A DNA stretch of 9,715 bases from Acidiferrobacter sp. (lineage in GTDB: Bacteria > Pseudomonadota > Gammaproteobacteria > Arenicellales > UBA868). The position numbers were made by a program, and so were the translations under genes. Shown here one piece after another: positions 1 to 5,769 of this stretch. Where the stretch lies: positions 1-9,715 of the forward strand of contig NZKZ01000119.1 in assembly GCA_002694065.1 (NCBI GenBank). Reading direction: 5' to 3'. The notes below the pieces were generated by a model. That model ran no database searches. It saw only the letters and a list, made by a program, of their open reading frames with translations, and was not told where the DNA came from. Each line of letters starts with the position of its first letter. Positions within the stretch are counted from its first letter, which is position 1.

Positions 1-63
1 TGTGGTCGCAACCAAAGAGACCGCTGCAGCTGCTGCCAGGAACGCACGTTTGAACTTGTGCAT
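1..63 (-). CDS. Exported protein, N-terminus only (signal peptide)
   Basis: Only the first 21 codons lie in the window; the gene runs off the left edge. The reading starts at ATG (61-63 on the complement) and gives MHKFKRAFLAAAAAVSL followed by VATT. This has a basic n-region (H2, K3, K5, R6) and an Ala/Val/Leu core, a textbook Sec signal peptide whose cleavage site is probably just outside the window. A perfect GGAGG ribosome-binding site lies 6 nt upstream of the ATG, so the start is well supported. The mature protein is not visible, so no function can be given. It is transcribed in the same direction as the upstream protease gene but is separated from it by 221 bp with its own regulatory-looking region, so it is probably an independent transcription unit. 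Confidence 0.75.
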   Translation of the reverse strand, partial: MHKFKRAFLAAAAAVSLVATT

Positions 64-69
64 AGTTAT

Positions 70-74
70 CCTCC
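70..74 (-). promoter_or_regulatory. Ribosome-binding site of the exported protein
   Basis: GGAGG on the minus strand, 6 nt before the ATG at 61-63. This ideal Shine-Dalgarno fixes the start of the truncated gene at the left edge. Confidence 0.75.
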
Positions 75-81
75 ATTTGCC

Positions 82-116
82 AGCACCGCATGCTTTTCCC
101 AAGCCGACGCGGTGCT
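82..116 (-). promoter_or_regulatory. Inverted repeat in the leader of the exported-protein gene
   Basis: AGCACCGC (82-89) pairs perfectly with GCGGTGCT (109-116), giving an 8-bp GC-rich stem with a 19-nt loop. It would end 8 bases upstream of the GGAGG in the mRNA. It could be a 5'-UTR stem-loop affecting mRNA stability or translation, or a protein-binding site. There is no U-tract, so it is not a typical intrinsic terminator. The pairing is seen directly; the role is inference. Confidence 0.4.
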
Positions 117-125
117 CGTGGTTAG

Positions 126-145
126 TTATCTGATCGACCAGATAA
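126..145. promoter_or_regulatory. 20-bp near-perfect palindrome, candidate operator
   Basis: TTATCTG (126-132) and CAGATAA (139-145) are perfect inverted arms around a 6-bp centre that is itself symmetric at TCGA. Only the A133/C138 pair breaks the dyad. Size and symmetry fit an operator for a dimeric regulator. It lies downstream of the candidate promoter at 172-200 and would fall in the transcribed leader, a position that suits repression. No regulator can be named. Confidence 0.45.
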
Positions 146-171
146 TCATTACTAATAACTGGATAACCGAC

Positions 172-200
172 ATTTAACCGGAATTATCGACTGACTGCAA
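172..200 (-). promoter_or_regulatory. Candidate sigma-70 promoter for the exported-protein gene
   Basis: On the minus strand TTGCAG (195-200) and TTAAAT (172-177) are separated by 17 bp. They match the -35 consensus at 3 of 6 positions and the -10 at 4 of 6. The match alone is weak. Support comes from the layout: the 11-bp repeat array (204-236) sits just upstream of the -35, where an activator would bind, and the palindrome sits downstream. The predicted leader would be about 100 nt. Confidence 0.3.
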
Positions 201-203
201 GAA

Positions 204-236
204 TGGTCGCTAAACGGTCGCTAACCGGTCTCTAAA
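204..236. repeat. Three tandem 11-bp direct repeats, candidate activator array
   Basis: Three consecutive 11-bp units (204-214, 215-225, 226-236) share the core GGTCGCTAA; the third has GGTCTCTAA. Two more TAACCG boxes occur at 164-169 and 175-180, again 11 bp apart. Repeats at 11-bp steps place sites on nearly the same helix face. This spacing is known for tandem binding by OmpR/PhoB-family response regulators. The repeats are seen directly; assignment to that regulator class is inference. The array lies between the bepA stop and the exported-protein gene, just upstream of a candidate -35. Confidence 0.5.
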
Positions 237-284
237 AATACTATCGAATCTCCTTATCTTTAGGCATACAGATATTCACAAAGA

Positions 285-1745
285 TTAGCCATTAGCCCTT
301 CCCGCCATGTATTTCTCGATCTCCTTGATTCGCGCATCGATACTCGCTTTGAGGTAGGCGCTTTCCCCAACGTGGGTAGCGGCGGTTCGCAGGTGCCCCA
401 GCGCCCGCTCAAGTTCGTCTCTGAGAAAGTGGTATTCCGCCAGTGCCTGAAAAGACTGCGCCCATTGATTGCGTTCTCCTTCAATACGGGCTAACAACTT
501 ATATAGCGCAGCATTTTTAGGCGCTTCTCTGAGAGCCCGGCGCAAACTCAGCCTGGCAGCTTTGAGCTGCCCCGATTTCATAAGCGCATCCGCCAGATAA
601 TAGGCTGCGATCACGGCAAACCCTTCCTGCTCCTGGACCGACTCCAGAACCTCTACCGCCTCAAGGGCTCTGCCCTCTGCCAGCAGCGCTTCGGCCAGTG
701 CAATGCCGTATAGAGGATATTCGAGGTAATCGGCTCTGAGCGCCATCGCCGTTTCTACGGCACGCGCATTCTCGCCCTGACGAATCAACGCCAGCACCAG
801 ACCATACCGCGCTGCCCGAGCGCCCGGAATATCAGCGGATTCCGCTTCGTGAAGAAACCCGGCGACGGATCCCCCGCTCTGAGGACTTTCAAAAAGTGCC
901 CGGACGCGAGCGCGTGCATGAAAGTAATCCAATGAGGGAGGATTGCCAGCGTCTCCATACTGTCGCAGGCGACTTTCGACCAGTCCAAGACGGTTCTGGG
1001 TCAGGGGGTGCGTCCTGAGATACTCCGGCGCCTCTGCACTTTGCAGCCGACTTTCCTGGTCGAGTCTTTTGAGAAAATCCATCATGGCATCAGCGGGATA
1101 GTTCGCGTCTGTCAATATGGTGAGACCCAGCACATCCGCTTCCCGTTCGAATTCCCGGCTGTACCGCAACTGATCCGACATTGCCGCTCCGGTAGTGGCC
1201 GCCATCGCCGCGGCACCCGCTTGCCCGCCCAAGAGGATCGCTGCCAGTATCCCGGCCGTCGTTGGGATTTTCCGCCGGGCGGCACGTTCCATCATGCGAG
1301 GCAGATGCCGCTGCGCAACGTGTGCGATTTCGTGGGCCATGACAGAGGCTAGCTCCGCCTCGGAGCGAGTCGTGGTGACGAGCCCCGTGAACACAGCCAA
1401 GCGGCCGCCCGGGCCGGCAAAAGCGTTAACCAGTTTGCTTTCAATCAGGAAAAACCTCAGACGATCCGTATCCCCGCCCAGGCCTGCAGCCAATCGCTGT
1501 CCCAGATTCTCAATGTAACGGACCAGTAGGGGGTCTTCGACAAACGCGAGTTGCTGGCGGGCCGCCGCGATGAATTCGCGACCCATTGCTTCTTCCCCGG
1601 GTGGAATCACGATGCTCGCTTGAGCTGGGGTCAGCAGATGACCTGAGTCAGCGGGCAACGGGGCCGTCGTGAGGCAGGCAAGAGCGCCCAGGGCGATACC
1701 CGTCATCCGCCGGCGGCAGCTTGATTTAAACCCGGCTGTGGTCAC
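285..1745 (-). CDS. bepA: BepA-like M48 metalloprotease with TPR domain
   Basis: A 486-residue protein, almost exactly the length of E. coli BepA (YfgC). BepA is a periplasmic zinc protease and chaperone that helps assemble LptD and degrades stalled outer-membrane proteins. The order is a basic N-terminus and hydrophobic segment (about 15-31), the peptidase domain (about 45-265) and helical TPR-like repeats (about 290-475). Zinc ligands are visible: HEIAH (H138, H142) and E202 in EFEREAD. RTHP at 254-257 supplies H256, matching the regulatory histidine of the BepA active-site plug. The start is a GTG at 1743-1745, chosen because it gives a basic n-region. An ATG at residue 14 is the alternative, and a TAAGAT -10-like box just before the GTG slightly favours it. 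A-L-A-C at 21-24 is a poor lipobox, so I favour a soluble periplasmic protein. It is divergent from the aminotransferase gene. Confidence 0.88.
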   Translation of the reverse strand: MTTAGFKSSCRRRMTGIALGALACLTTAPLPADSGHLLTPAQASIVIPPGEEAMGREFIAAARQQLAFVEDPLLVRYIENLGQRLAAGLGGDTDRLRFFLIESKLVNAFAGPGGRLAVFTGLVTTTRSEAELASVMAHEIAHVAQRHLPRMMERAARRKIPTTAGILAAILLGGQAGAAAMAATTGAAMSDQLRYSREFEREADVLGLTILTDANYPADAMMDFLKRLDQESRLQSAEAPEYLRTHPLTQNRLGLVESRLRQYGDAGNPPSLDYFHARARVRALFESPQSGGSVAGFLHEAESADIPGARAARYGLVLALIRQGENARAVETAMALRADYLEYPLYGIALAEALLAEGRALEAVEVLESVQEQEGFAVIAAYYLADALMKSGQLKAARLSLRRALREAPKNAALYKLLARIEGERNQWAQSFQALAEYHFLRDELERALGHLRTAATHVGESAYLKASIDARIKEIEKYMAGRANG

Positions 1746-1779
1746 AAGTTGATCTTACCAAAGCGAAAATCACTGCGGT

Positions 1780-1816
1780 TTGGATTCGCCCGGCCCCCGC
1801 TTTAGAATCGCCGGGC
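1780..1816 (+). promoter_or_regulatory. Candidate promoter of the aminotransferase gene with overlapping inverted repeat
   Basis: TTGGAT (1780-1785) and TAGAAT (1803-1808) are separated by 17 bp; the -10 matches consensus at 5 of 6 positions. GCCCGG (1788-1793) and CCGGGC (1811-1816) form an inverted repeat that brackets the -10. It could be an operator or just GC-rich symmetry. Transcription would start about 70 nt upstream of the chosen ATG. Confidence 0.4.
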
Positions 1817-1884
1817 CCTTGTTAAACCCCTTGGATCAGTTCTGGCTCGCCCCGGCCGGACTTGAGCCAACCCTGGAGAAGATC

Positions 1885-3156
1885 ATGCTTCACGAAGACA
1901 GTCAGGAAACACTCAAAGCGCGCGAGGAAGAGTTACGCGGCCGCTACGAGGCAGCATCCAAGGCGGGGCTTTCCCTGGACATGACCCGCGGTAAACCGGC
2001 GCCGGAACAACTGGATCTGTCGGATCCGCTGCTTGCGCTGCCAGGGGCCGGTCAATTTTCTGACCAGGACAACACGGATTGCCGTAACTACGGCGGCATT
2101 GATGGACTTCCCGCGATGAAGCAGCTTTTTGCCGATATTCTGGGTTGTCAGCGCGACGCGGTCATTGTGGGGGGGAACAGCAGCCTCACCATGATGCACG
2201 ACGCCGTTGCTCGAGCGATCCTGTTCGGTGTGCCGGGCAGCGACAAGCCCTGGGGCCAACAGGGCACCATACGCTTCTTGTGCCCCGCGCCCGGCTACGA
2301 CCGTCACTTCGAAATTACATCACACCTTGGCTTTGAACTTGTTAACGTGGAGATGACTGACGATGGGCCAGACATGGATCATGTCGAAGCCCTGGCCGCA
2401 GATCCGGCCGTCAAGGGGATTTGGTGTGTCCCGCGCTACAGCAACCCGACGGGCATCACTTACAGTGAAGAAGTGGCCCGTCGACTCGCAAACATGCAAG
2501 CCGCTCCGGACTTTCGCATCTTCTGGGATAACGCCTACGCCGAGCACCACTTTCGCGAGGTGCGTCAGCCGGTGCCAGATATCCTGAGCGCCTGTCTTGA
2601 TGCCGGCCACCCGGATCGGGTACTGCTATTTACCTCCACCTCCAAGATGACGATGGCAGGCGCGGGCGTATCGGCGATGGCGTCGAGCCCGGCCAATATT
2701 GCCGACGCGCGGCGGCATCTTTCCGTTCAGACCATTGGTCCGGACAAATTGAATCAGCTACGTCACCTTGCTTTCTTTGGGGGTATCGAGGGCTTGCGCT
2801 CGCACATGAGTCAGGTGGGAGAACTGCTCGCACCAAAATTTTCTCTGGTTCAGGAAATTCTCGAACGCGACCTGGGCGGCAAGGGGATCGCCACCTGGTC
2901 GGATCCTAACGGCGGATACTTTGTCAGCGTGACCGGCCCGGATGAATGCGCAAGGCCGGTCATTGAAATGGCGGCCAAAGCAGGCGTCAAGCTGACCCCT
3001 GCGGGGGCGCCGTTTGCGTACGGGCTCGATCCCCGAAATCGAATTATTCGGTTGGCGCCAAGCTTTCCGCCACTTGAGGATATCCGCCAGGCCATGGAGA
3101 TTTTCACGCTCTGCCTGGAACTGGTTGCTGTTCGCCAAAGACTGGAGAACGCTTAA
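1885..3156 (+). CDS. PLP-dependent aminotransferase (PF12897-type, aspartate aminotransferase-like)
   Basis: A 423-residue fold-type I aminotransferase. It matches the family formerly grouped with MocR-type aminotransferases, which includes the aspartate aminotransferase of Corynebacterium. Family hallmarks in order are LDMTRGKP (31-38), NTDCRNYGG (63-71), VGGNSS (95-100), CPAPGYDRHF (133-142), YSNPTG (185-190), FWDNAYAEHH (213-222), STSK with the Schiff-base lysine K254, TIGPDKLNQLRH (283-294), and IIRLAPSFP with the probable carboxylate-binding R389. D215 is expected to contact the PLP ring nitrogen. Transfer of the amino group of aspartate to 2-oxoglutarate is the likely reaction, but the substrate cannot be proven from sequence. 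The reading frame is open from 1780. I start at ATG 1885 because GGAG lies 6 nt upstream and the 35 extra codons would cover the promoter and do not resemble the family. It is transcribed alone, away from bepA. Confidence 0.9.
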   Translation: MLHEDSQETLKAREEELRGRYEAASKAGLSLDMTRGKPAPEQLDLSDPLLALPGAGQFSDQDNTDCRNYGGIDGLPAMKQLFADILGCQRDAVIVGGNSSLTMMHDAVARAILFGVPGSDKPWGQQGTIRFLCPAPGYDRHFEITSHLGFELVNVEMTDDGPDMDHVEALAADPAVKGIWCVPRYSNPTGITYSEEVARRLANMQAAPDFRIFWDNAYAEHHFREVRQPVPDILSACLDAGHPDRVLLFTSTSKMTMAGAGVSAMASSPANIADARRHLSVQTIGPDKLNQLRHLAFFGGIEGLRSHMSQVGELLAPKFSLVQEILERDLGGKGIATWSDPNGGYFVSVTGPDECARPVIEMAAKAGVKLTPAGAPFAYGLDPRNRIIRLAPSFPPLEDIRQAMEIFTLCLELVAVRQRLENA

Positions 3157-3160
3157 CGCA

Positions 3161-3179
3161 CCCGAACGCGGGCTTTTTT
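3161..3179 (+). terminator. Short intrinsic terminator after the aminotransferase gene
   Basis: CCCG (3161-3164) pairs with CGGG (3169-3172) across a 4-nt loop and is followed by a run of six T (3174-3179). It starts 4 bp after the stop codon. The stem is short but GC-only and the T-run is well placed. Confidence 0.55.
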
Positions 3180-3398
3180 GCACTAAGAACCAAAGTGTTT
3201 TAAAATTTCGTTAACTTCTAATATATGCGTTGTATTTAAGCGCTGAAATTTAATGCCCGGGTAGGACAAAAATGGTGTCAGGAGCCAAGAGCCGACTGAC
3301 CCCGACTATGCGTCGCCCATGCCAGAATCCACGGGTCGCAAATCCACGCCGACCCCTTAAGTGAAAACATTTCAATCAAGAGACGAGGAGATTTGACT
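3180..3398. other. Intergenic region before tusA: AT-rich stretch and mobile-element-like motif
   Basis: There is no confident gene here. Bases 3187-3256 are clearly AT-richer than the flanks and contain TAATAT (3219-3224) and other -10-like hexamers without a convincing -35, so the tusA promoter probably lies here. From about 3270 the base content turns GC-rich and contains TGGTGTCAGGAGCC (3273-3286), a motif I associate from memory with ends of transposon- or REP-type elements. A small inverted repeat, TGAAA (3362-3366) / TTTCA (3370-3374), lies just before the tusA ribosome-binding site. A 30-codon reading frame at 3272-3364 is listed separately. Confidence 0.4.
3272..3364 (+). CDS. Possible small basic ORF upstream of tusA (30 codons)
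   Basis: ATG at 3272 follows AGGA (3263-3266) at 5 nt and opens 30 codons ending at TGA 3362-3364, 34 nt before the tusA ATG. The peptide begins MVSGAKSRLTPTMRRP and is rich in Arg and Lys, with one Cys. I recognise no family. The start region coincides with the mobile-element-like motif, so it may simply be a chance frame in an element remnant. It could also be a leader peptide for tusA-dsrE2. Confidence is low. Confidence 0.15.
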   Translation: MVSGAKSRLTPTMRRPCQNPRVANPRRPLK

Positions 3399-3632
3399 AT
3401 GTCCGATTTCAACCAGGAACTGGATGCCCGGGGACTCAACTGCCCGCTGCCGATCCTGCGTGCCAAAAAAACACTTAACGCGATGAGCGCAGGTGAAGTC
3501 CTCAAGATCATTGCAACAGATCCAGGCTCGGTAAAGGACTTCGAGGCTTTCGCTACGCAAACCGGCAACGAGTTGATGGGATCATCCGAGGACAACGGAG
3601 AATTTCATTTTCTTCTTAAAAAGGGCGGCTGA
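3399..3632 (+). CDS. tusA: TusA family sulfurtransferase (sulfur carrier)
   Basis: A 77-residue protein with the full TusA/SirA fold signature: LDARGLNCPLPILRAKK places the persulfide-carrying cysteine at C15 in a CPxP motif. VLKIIATDPGS (about 34-44) is the second conserved block, and the C-terminus ends in a short FHFLLKK strand. TusA relays sulfane sulfur in the cytoplasm, either to tRNA thiolation (E. coli) or, in sulfur oxidisers, toward DsrEFH or sHdr. The start is ATG 3399 because GAGGAG (3385-3390) lies 8 nt upstream; an in-frame TTG at 3393 is only 2 nt from that site and is rejected. It is followed after 76 bp by dsrE2, which points to the oxidative or trafficking role rather than tRNA modification. 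Confidence 0.92.
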   Translation: MSDFNQELDARGLNCPLPILRAKKTLNAMSAGEVLKIIATDPGSVKDFEAFATQTGNELMGSSEDNGEFHFLLKKGG

Positions 3633-3708
3633 GTCACTCTCGGCAGTGTCACGGCCCCGTTAGGTTTAGTGACCGACTTTATCTCGCGCAAATGTCTGGA
3701 GGTCTGCT

Positions 3709-4188
3709 ATGAGCGAAAAGAACCTAACTATTATTGCTTCCAAGGGAACACTGGATTGGGCGTACCCGCCCTTTATTCTGTCATCGACTGCGGCAGCACT
3801 TGGCTACAACGTGACTATGTTCTTTACTTTTTATGGATTGCAGTTGCTGAAGAAAGACCTGAGTCTTTCTGTGAGTCCGCTGGGCAATCCCGGCATGCCG
3901 ATGCCCATGAGCATGGATAAGTGGTTCCCGGTGCTGGGAACCACGATTCCGGGCATGCAGACGATGATGACCGGGATGATGAAGAACACGATCAAATCGA
4001 AAGGAGTGGCCAGCGTGGCAGAGTTACGCGATCTGTGCCTGGAGGCAGACGTCAAGATGATCGGCTGCCAGATGACCATCGACCTTTTCGACATAAAGCA
4101 CGAGGATCTGATCGATGAGATCGATCTCGGGGGTGCGGCGACCTGGCTGGATCAAGCCAGCGATTCGGACATAAACCTCTTCATTTAA
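3709..4188 (+). CDS. dsrE2: DsrE2-type DsrE/DsrF/DsrH-like protein
   Basis: A 159-residue protein of the DrsE_2 (PF13686-like) family. It opens with a beta-strand (LTIIASKGTLD), has a hydrophobic stretch at about 20-48, a Met/Pro-rich segment (GNPGMPMPMSM, 59-69, then PGMQTMMTGMMK, 81-92), and ends with the family-typical GCQMTIDLF and GGAATWLDQA...INLFI blocks. Two cysteines, C110 and C120, are the candidate sulfur-binding residues. In Allochromatium vinosum a rhodanese, TusA and DsrE2 are encoded together, and the DsrE2 there is membrane-associated. The hydrophobic stretch would allow that here, but one clear transmembrane helix cannot be asserted by eye. GGAGG at 3698-3702 lies 6 nt before the ATG. 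The gene shares an operon with tusA; no rhodanese gene is adjacent. Confidence 0.87.
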   Translation: MSEKNLTIIASKGTLDWAYPPFILSSTAAALGYNVTMFFTFYGLQLLKKDLSLSVSPLGNPGMPMPMSMDKWFPVLGTTIPGMQTMMTGMMKNTIKSKGVASVAELRDLCLEADVKMIGCQMTIDLFDIKHEDLIDEIDLGGAATWLDQASDSDINLFI

Positions 4189-4216
4189 GCATTTAAGGCT
4201 CAAAGACTCCTTATCC

Positions 4217-4250
4217 GAGCCCGGCTGCGGATCCCCGTTCGGCCGGGCTC
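4217..4250. terminator. Strong hairpin between converging transcription units
   Basis: GAGCCCGGC (4217-4225) pairs perfectly with GCCGGGCTC (4242-4250), a 9-bp stem with a 16-nt loop. It starts 29 bp after the dsrE2 stop and lies 25 bp beyond the oxygenase stop on the other strand. Neither strand has a T-run after the stem, so it is not a canonical intrinsic terminator. It may act as a bidirectional terminator aided by Rho, or as a 3'-end stabiliser. Confidence 0.45.
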
Positions 4251-4274
4251 CCCTGCCCCCTGGGGAATCCTGCC

Positions 4275-4859
4275 TCAGGCAAAACAGACCCAAGTCGTCG
4301 CAATGTACTTGTGGCCTGTGCCGACCGTGTCACCCTGATGCAGATGCGTCCAGAAAGGCGGGAAAAGCAGCAGTTTTCCCGCCTCAGGCTGCACCTGCAC
4401 CTGCTGATGAAAAAACTCGGTAGCCCCTCCGGGTGGAGGCACTGAATTGAGATACCAAATGGCTACAAGCTGGCGCTGGCTCAACGGGCCGGGCCCGCTG
4501 TCAACGTGCCAACGATAGAACTCCCCGGGCACGCTGCGTTGCAGCTGATAACCCATGTCCTTAAAGGCATTGCTCGAAAAGAAAGGATGCAGCCCGCTCA
4601 GTAAAGACAGGCCATGCTGCAGCGATTGGAGCAATCTTTCGTCAACGTCACGCCACTGCGGCAGTCCCGTGATGCGAAGATCCGTGGAGCGCTTGATGTT
4701 TTCATCGACGGTTCCGCCGGGACCCATTGCGCCCTCGCGATGCAGATCGGCTGCAGATTCAAACCGTTCTATCACCTGCCGGCAAAAGTCGGCATCCAGC
4801 GCGTTCGGCAAGGTGTAAATGAAACTGCCGGGCTGCAATTCGGAAAATTTGTCCGACAT
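4275..4859 (-). CDS. P4H-like 2-oxoglutarate/Fe(II)-dependent oxygenase
   Basis: A 194-residue protein with the prolyl-4-hydroxylase-type double-stranded beta-helix. The iron ligands are visible as HVD (H118, D120) and a distal H174 in LHQGDTV, and K184 in GHKYIATTW is the expected 2OG-carboxylate binder. The segment spanning 130-190 (VAIWYLN, PPPGGATEFF, GKLLLFPPFWTH) follows the family pattern closely. The enzyme should couple 2OG decarboxylation to hydroxylation of a protein or small-molecule substrate, which cannot be named. The frame is open to 4979, but I start at ATG 4859: the extra codons would overlap the preceding nitrilase gene and are compositionally unlike the protein. Fourteen bases separate it from the nitrilase stop, so it is the last gene of the long minus-strand operon. 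Confidence 0.85.
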   Translation of the reverse strand: MSDKFSELQPGSFIYTLPNALDADFCRQVIERFESAADLHREGAMGPGGTVDENIKRSTDLRITGLPQWRDVDERLLQSLQHGLSLLSGLHPFFSSNAFKDMGYQLQRSVPGEFYRWHVDSGPGPLSQRQLVAIWYLNSVPPPGGATEFFHQQVQVQPEAGKLLLFPPFWTHLHQGDTVGTGHKYIATTWVCFA

Positions 4860-4873
4860 GCGAGACGCCTGAT

Positions 4874-5701
4874 CTAGCGATCCAGTACCCGGTGCGCCAG
4901 CGCCGGAAACTGCTGGCGGCGCTGTGCCGCATTGTCCCGGTCCAGTTGGGCAAAAATAACACCGGGACCGCCCGCGCATTCAGCCACGATTGCTCCCCAG
5001 GGATCGATGATCAAACTATGGCCGAAAGTCTGCCGGCCGCTGGTGTGCTCACCCACTTGGGCGGGTGCAACGACCCACGCCAGGTTCTCAATCGCGCGGG
5101 CACGCAGCAAAGTGTGCCAGTGCGCCCGTCCCGTGGGGACCGTAAAGGCAGACGGAATTGTGAAAAGTTCAGCACCGGCGGCGGCAAGGCGTCGGTACAG
5201 TTCCGGAAAGCGAAGGTCATAACAGATCGTGATTCCCAACGTCAGGCCCAGAGCATCAACTGCCAGCGGCTCAGTCCCGGGCGCGATATGTCGCGACTCA
5301 CTGTAGGACTCGCTGCTGGACACACTGACATCAAAGAGATGAATCTTGTCATAACGCCCGATGCGACGGCCCTGGTCGTCAAAAACAAGACAGGTGTTGG
5401 TCACTCGGCCATCAGGAGCCGGAAGCGGTGTCGACCCCCCGATGATCACCGCGTTGTTGTCGCGTGCCGCAGCACTCAACATGGCTTCGACATCGTTGAC
5501 CCGCTCGGCAGCGTCGTGGCGCTGGTGTTTGGTTTCGGACATCAGTGAGAAATTTTCAGGCAAAGCGATAATGTCTGCCCCGCCCGCTGATGCCTGATCG
5601 ATAAAGGCGCGGGCCGTCTCAAGGTTCTCTTCCAATACCGAGGTTGAAGTCATCTGCACCGCAGCCAGGGTGAGCGTATCTTTGGCGGTATCCTTGTCCA
5701 T
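4874..5701 (-). CDS. Carbon-nitrogen hydrolase, Nit1/YbeM-like omega-amidase
   Basis: A 275-residue nitrilase-superfamily hydrolase. The catalytic triad is complete: E49 in ALPEN, K119 in YDKIHLF, and C160 in ICYDLRFPELYR. The last motif and GKA-like RAHWHTLLRARAIEN (about 195-209) match the Nit1 branch, whose characterised members hydrolyse deaminated glutathione, a side product of transaminases. That substrate is inferred from family resemblance; other short amides are possible. The start ATG at 5699-5701 gives the usual family length; only AGGGA about 13 nt upstream resembles a ribosome-binding site. The gene sits 68 bp after rng. A nitrilase near rng is common in other gammaproteobacteria, where yhdP and tldD often lie between or beside them; here they are absent. 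Confidence 0.88.
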   Translation of the reverse strand: MDKDTAKDTLTLAAVQMTSTSVLEENLETARAFIDQASAGGADIIALPENFSLMSETKHQRHDAAERVNDVEAMLSAAARDNNAVIIGGSTPLPAPDGRVTNTCLVFDDQGRRIGRYDKIHLFDVSVSSSESYSESRHIAPGTEPLAVDALGLTLGITICYDLRFPELYRRLAAAGAELFTIPSAFTVPTGRAHWHTLLRARAIENLAWVVAPAQVGEHTSGRQTFGHSLIIDPWGAIVAECAGGPGVIFAQLDRDNAAQRRQQFPALAHRVLDR

Positions 5702-5769
5702 GGTTTGGTCACATTCCCTGACTGGGCTGAATCACTCTGGCGACCCTGGGGTCTGACGGCCAGGCGAAG

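Noticed and set aside
1780..1884. Thirty-five-codon N-terminal extension of the aminotransferase
   Set aside because: It covers the likely promoter, lacks family similarity, and a good ribosome-binding site precedes ATG 1885.
3669..3920. Alternative frame overlapping the dsrE2 start
   Set aside because: The GGAGG spacing and family similarity both select the 3709 frame.
4143..4160. 6-bp stem with 6-nt loop inside the 3' end of dsrE2
   Set aside because: It encodes the conserved ATWLDQAS segment and has no T-run, so chance pairing is the simpler reading.
4860..4979. N-terminal extension of the 2OG oxygenase
   Set aside because: It overlaps the nitrilase coding region out of frame and has no family similarity; ATG 4859 begins the recognisable protein.
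4892..5548. Long plus-strand frame of 218 codons opposite the nitrilase gene
   Set aside because: It is antisense to a gene with a complete catalytic triad and has no recognisable motif; typical shadow frame in GC-rich DNA.
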